Made by a program: the position numbers and the translations under genes. Below are positions 59,501-64,000 of a stretch of DNA of 64,000 bases, one piece after another (within the stretch, counting starts at the first letter, position 1; each line of letters opens with the position of its first letter). Source of the DNA: Onchocerca lupi (taxonomy: Eukaryota; Nematoda; Chromadorea; Rhabditida; Onchocercidae); assembly GCA_028564675.1 (NCBI GenBank), contig JAOVVO010000388.1:1-64000 (forward strand), read 5' to 3'. The notes beneath the pieces were generated by a model. The model searched no databases. It was not told where the DNA came from and worked only from the letters and a program-made list of their open reading frames with translations.

Positions 59501-62500
59501 TAAAATGAATAAAGAATAGCTGACAGCCAAAATATTCTACCATATTTGGCTGTCAACTATTCTTTATTCATTTATGGTTAAGTCCTTTACAAACAAATGT
59601 AGCAAGTTATCTGCATTTCTAAAACCTGTCTTTTCGCTATCCTGATAATACCATAGATTACTAGTTTTTTGAACAGTCTTGTCAAAACAGAATTTTAAAA
59701 GTACATGCCAGATAGGTTTTCTTTCCCCGATACACTGCCAGAGCTTCTGCATACAAATTCTGTCGTTTGATTATTTCAGCTGCTTCATCCCAACAATCAT
59801 CTAACTCTGACAGATTTCTAATGGCTCGTTGGAACAACCCCAAATATATATCGATTTTAGATTTCTGATATGAAAGAGGAGAATGGGCTTGAAAATTCGT
59901 TAACAGTGATAAATATTCCTTCGGATCCTAAAAAATTAAATACTGTGAGCACAGTCAATATGCAAAATACTAGTATGTAAAGTAAAACTAATTTGTAATG
60001 ACTTGTAATGGCACTCTACGCACCTAAGCCCGAGCATCTGATGGTAATAAATTAAAAAATTTCAAATAAAACGAAGCAATTAAATAACACCATAATCTAC
60101 AGCAGCAGAGCTTACAGAAGGTAATGTTCAACATTCAAATATAAAACTTTACCATCTGAGAATTTTGTGCAACAGCAAGTGCTAAATTTAAATCATATGT
60201 TGATAATGCTACATTGAATAGATTTTCATTAGGAGCAAGCAAAGATACATAAGCAATCCACTTTTTTTCCAATTCCGTCCCATTAGATACTGAAAAAAGA
60301 TGAATTTACGAATTAACCAATCTACGTTGAATGGGACATCATAAATTAGAAATAATTTCTAACTTGCTGAGAGAATCAAAAAGATTTTAAATAAAATAAA
60401 GAAACAATAAAAAGTAAAATCTAACTTTTTGTTGGAAGAAGTAAAAGAAAATAGACAAGATAGTATTCCCAGGAAATTAAATTTCACTTTTTTCCTTTCG
60501 TAATTAATTCTGCAATAATCAGTTTTCCCAAACTAGTCAAGTTCCAACTCACTTTTAGAGTTTTTATGAAGCGGAACTTCCTACTAATATATTTAAAATA
60601 CTTTATTCTTACATTTCAAAGATTGTTCCCGCAATGTTGATAGAGCTCTAGAAATCTGCGGAGGCTGTTCTTTCAAATAGGTCGATATAACAGTAGTATA
60701 CAAACTAGTAATAAGAGTATCATCGAGATTCAAAATATATTCTCGAATGGCGGTGCAAACATTTTGGACCTTAATAAATGATACAGTAAATATTCAATGT
60801 AAATGAAATATAAAATATTTCATTTTCATTGTACATCTTACTTTTGATTCATTTGTTTTGATACTTAATTTAATCCACAAACAGTGTTCAGCACAAGTAA
60901 AATTAAACTAGGAAGATAATCGGTGTAAATGAAAAGACCAAATCTAATTTAGCATAACTTCTGAACAATAAAATAACACCACTACTTCATCTCTTAAACT
61001 TCGTCAAAAAATAGAAAGACTTGGCAACATAACCTTAGTTTCCCCATTTTTTGCTGCTCTTTTATCAAGCTCTGTATGCTCACTATTACTATAGTTTTCG
61101 GAATAAATATCCATCGTGACATTATCATTATTCAGACTTGCCACAAATAAGTTCAATAATTCAGCAGAGCCTATATCTTCGATAAATTGTCCAATGTGCT
61201 TCATGAAGAACTAAAATTAGGAAAATAAATGAAGCAAAAATCTCGAATATCATAGAACTTCATCGAACATAATAAATAAAGATAGCTCAAGATTTCTGCT
61301 CAGTATTCTCAAATACTACTGTGATACGTAACAAACTCTTCGATACTTCCAATCCCATAAGTGCAGCATTTTTTCTACGTATGAACAATTGCTTTATTTT
61401 AAATGGTATATCTCAACCATGATTTTAGTTTTGCGCAATAACTAGCCTCTGGATTATGATCGTAAAAGAGATTCATGTCAATACGATGTTTCTTCATCAT
61501 GATAGCCGCATCCTTGAAATGCAAATCATTTAATAATTCTTTCAGTCTGTTCAACAGCAATTCTTTCAGATGTATTGTTTCCAAATTACCTGAAGTATCG
61601 AAATGAGATGATAAGAAAAAAGTGTTTCTAATATTGCAAAGTTAATCAAAAACTTTGAATTTTCAGAAAAATACTAAAGAACAAACAAGTTAAGGCAATC
61701 ACTAAAAGAAGTCTTTTCAGCAGATTATAAGAATACAATAAAATGATTTCGACCTCGAGGCATCTGCAACCAAACCCGAGTACCACCAGCTTCATGTCCA
61801 ATTAGCATTGCACCTCTTTCAATCGCTCGACTAGTTTTATAGTTTATTTCTTTATCATTTGTTAAAATATCTCTTAGTTCAGCAATTTGTAATTCCGATG
61901 AATTTGAACGTGAAGTAAATGTTACAGTCAACAAATAGTCCTGATCCATTGTATATGAACCAACATATTTCAAAACTGACCGGCCATTCACAACCAAATC
62001 ATTTGTTTTGCTGATCCCAAAAATTCTATCCTTAAAATCAAGCACTTTTCTTCAATGTGCAAATCAATTGGCATTCTTCAATTAAATTTAAACACCAGAG
62101 CATAGCTATTAAAGAAGTATGGTACAAAGTAGTGTAACGTTTTCGATTTGCAACTTGTAAATTTCTTAAAAATAAAGACAGCGAAAGAGCTTGATTGAAA
62201 GAATCATCAAATAAAAGCATTCGGTAAAGGATAAATACATAATCTTTTGGATATTTTTTAAAGCAATATACTTTAGTCGGTGAGCAATTGCAACAATGTA
62301 ATGTTGATTCTGTTCCGAAAAGCTTTCCTGTTTTTATATAACGGTTCTCCTTATCTTTGTCTTGCTTCACTGAAAACCATTCTCCATCAATTCCTTGTAA
62401 TATATAACCATCGCTGATCCAACTATACCAAATGAATGGTTTCTTCGTAGAATACAAACAGATACTGAAAAAATAAAATATGATCACAAGATATTAAAAT

Positions 62501-64000
62501 GAAAATAGAATGCATCGTCAGATATTTATGAAGTTCAGTATATATTTCTGAAGCTTTTATAAAAATTCGTGACCGATTAAAAAGTTTGTCTGATGACAAA
62601 AAAGTTCGAAAACTTTAAACAAGACTAAAAACTGACTGTTATATGACTGTTAGTGATTGCTACACAAAATCACTGCATTAGGAACAATTTTAAAATGGTC
62701 AAACAATTATAAAAAAAAAAAGTCAACCGTATTTAATATAGAATCACGTCTACATAGATTATAAGATGTCAACCATTCTATCACTTCAGAATGTTTTAAA
62801 ATTTGGACTTGGAATATCAGATATGCATATTATTCTCAAGCATCCACCTTTCTTCACCATTCATTTTTAAACTTAAGCTGTATAAATTATAACGAGAGGA
62901 GGCAATAATGGCAGAAAGTCGGTTAGAATCACTGAGATAAAGATTGTAACATATGCAGTTCTTTGGTAAATCCATAGTATTATATTCAGCATATTCCTCA
63001 AATTTTCTTTTTCGCAACTTATCTGCAAAATAGTAGTCCAAAAGAGTAGGTAACATAGCAAGAAATCGAACTTCTATAAATAGAAATAAGCGCAGACTTT
63101 TGACGTACATTTTCGCCGAATTGACGATGTTATAATAATGCCGATATCAAAGTTTGCTCTGATAAATTATTAATAAAATGCACATTTTGCTAATATAAGA
63201 AATCGTCAAATATTCCAAAATTGTTTCATGAACAAAAATCTTTCAGTTACTTCAAAAATTGGAAACATAATCATACATGTAAAAAGTGAATGATCGGCAA
63301 GTAAGAAAACTGCAATATCGTTGTACTGTACAATTTCACAAACAGTGTTCGGAAAAGTGAGTTCATAGTGGCACATTGGTGGCGGGATTGGTGCTGCCTT
63401 CAAATCTGTTACGCGTACATTAGCTGAAAATTAATCTTTAAAATATATAAAAAAAAGGTTAACAAAAAAATTATTTGCTTAGTTATTCCATCTCATGAGG
63501 AAAAATTACCTCTTGGAAGAATACTCTATGATGTATAATTGTCGTGCCTAGTTGTCGGATAAAATATGCATTTTTAATGCTTGTGTTAATGTTTTCATGC
63601 ACAATTCTTTTACGCATGGAAGCTACATCTGAACGTGTTTTGAGACCAGACGTCAACTTCGGATGATAAAATAAGATGACCTCATTTAAAAATATGATTT
63701 AAAATTGCACAAGTAGAAGAAACTGATCTATCAGAACTACCAATTAATCAGTAGCATTCTCACTACAACATTTTTTTCCTCAATTTATCGCTTCAAAGAT
63801 ATGGTATTTTCCAAAAATATGACGTTTTCTGAATAACACATTTCAAAATAAATAACTTACATCCTGCTATTGACAGAACAATCCCATCGCAAAAATTGTA
63901 AGTGAAATCGAATTCAATAAAAGTAGCACGACCATTTTGCATAACATAGCAAAATTGATTAGGATTACTTTCATGCCAACATGCCAACAAAAATTCATCA
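56525..64000 (-). CDS. elpc-1: Elongator complex protein 1 (ELP1/IKAP), 5' end missing
   Basis: Twenty exons identified on the minus strand: 63861 to the edge, 63251-63423, 62848-63073, 62272-62464, 61754-62030, 61447-61589, 61034-61210, 60613-60769, 60153-60289, 59734-59927, 59591-59618, 59020-59286, 58649-58730, 58311-58495, 57951-58048, 57340-57434, 56937-57106, 56765-56831, 56658-56708 and 56525-56586. ELP1 is the scaffold of Elongator, which modifies wobble uridines of tRNA. The visible part runs from the second propeller (PPPMCHYELTFPNTV) through VWLQMPRGNLETIH, MNLFYDHNPE, STYDLNLALAVAQNSQ, DPKEYLSLL and YYCRADAWEFAVNLAFGNE. It continues through VFSETSTTVSGISTIS and ARRRKRVEK (the basic tRNA-binding region) to the C-terminus ELMRPQIRNVL. 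The first about 500-600 residues lie outside. Uncertain junctions are 63251/63073 (phase mismatch) and 62272/62030. One intron appears to be GC-AG and one exon is 28 nt. Confidence 0.93.
57837..57855. repeat. Perfect 9-bp-stem palindrome in ELP1 intron
   Basis: CGCTCGCTT-T-AAGCGAGCG is a perfect, GC-rich palindrome inside the intron 57435-57950. It stands out in very AT-rich sequence. Its meaning is unknown. Confidence 0.7.
59505..59571. repeat. Fold-back element next to ELP1 microexon
   Basis: The left arm starts ATGAATAAAGAATAGCTGAC and the right arm ends CAACTATTCTTTATTCAT. They are inverted copies of about 31 nt with one or two mismatches and a loop of about 5 nt. It sits in the intron 59287-59590, with its edge only 20 nt from the donor of the 28-nt microexon 59591-59618. 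Confidence 0.85.

Noticed and set aside
63500..63660. Open minus-strand frame between ELP1 exons (QLGTTIIHHRVFFQE region)
   Set aside because: Joining 63861 to 63423 directly (IAG|SNVRVTDLKAAPIPPPM) is in phase and matches ELP1, so this is intronic.

Overview
This is nuclear DNA of a nematode, most probably a filarial or related clade III species. The DNA is AT-rich and intron-dense, with introns of roughly 100-500 bp ending mostly in TTTTCAG or TTTNAG. Several first coding exons sit directly behind an unpaired acceptor (such as TTCAG immediately before ATG), as expected for spliced-leader trans-splicing. The gene set is nematode or general animal (bbs-8, unc-87, Kunitz proteins, and others). 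Organism identity is inference; no species marker was found. Gene models were built by eye from splice signals and protein similarity. The complete models sum to a multiple of three.

Layout. 1-2400: repeats only (an AAT microsatellite, five degenerate satellite-like units, and two copies of a dispersed element ending in a GC-rich hairpin). 3380-6973 (-): bbs-8/TTC8, a BBSome subunit, with an RFX/DAF-19-type X-box 46 bp upstream of its ATG. 9132-13519 (-): unc-87, a calponin-like-repeat actin-bundling protein. 18010-20172 (+): atg-5. 24031-27112 (+): a secreted protein with two Kunitz domains and a long Gln-rich tail. 28032-28911 (+): an unrecognised acidic protein. 29850-30703 (+): a dynein light chain. 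32409-33815 (-): a secreted Tyr-rich protein with a Cys-rich end. 35163-37516 (-): a decayed ABHD17-type hydrolase. 39839-43795 (-): bifunctional UMP synthase. 45375-47621 (+): a multi-pass membrane protein. 47858-49661 (-): CCDC97. 50852-52088 (+): ribosomal protein eL20. 52586-56129 (+): WDR74. 56525 to the right edge (-): ELP1, the Elongator scaffold, with its 5' end outside the window.

Functionally this is mostly a housekeeping neighbourhood: ribosome production (eL20, WDR74), tRNA wobble modification (ELP1), splicing (CCDC97), pyrimidine synthesis (UMPS) and autophagy (ATG5), plus cilium and muscle genes and a few secreted, lineage-specific proteins. The only same-strand pair close enough to suggest co-transcription is eL20 followed by WDR74.

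I did not find a clearly new biological system. The most useful leads are the bbs-8 X-box, the hairpin repeat with apparent compensatory changes, the ABHD17 relic, a probable GC-AG intron and a 28-nt microexon in ELP1, several intronic or intergenic fold-back elements, and the unusual Kunitz protein.
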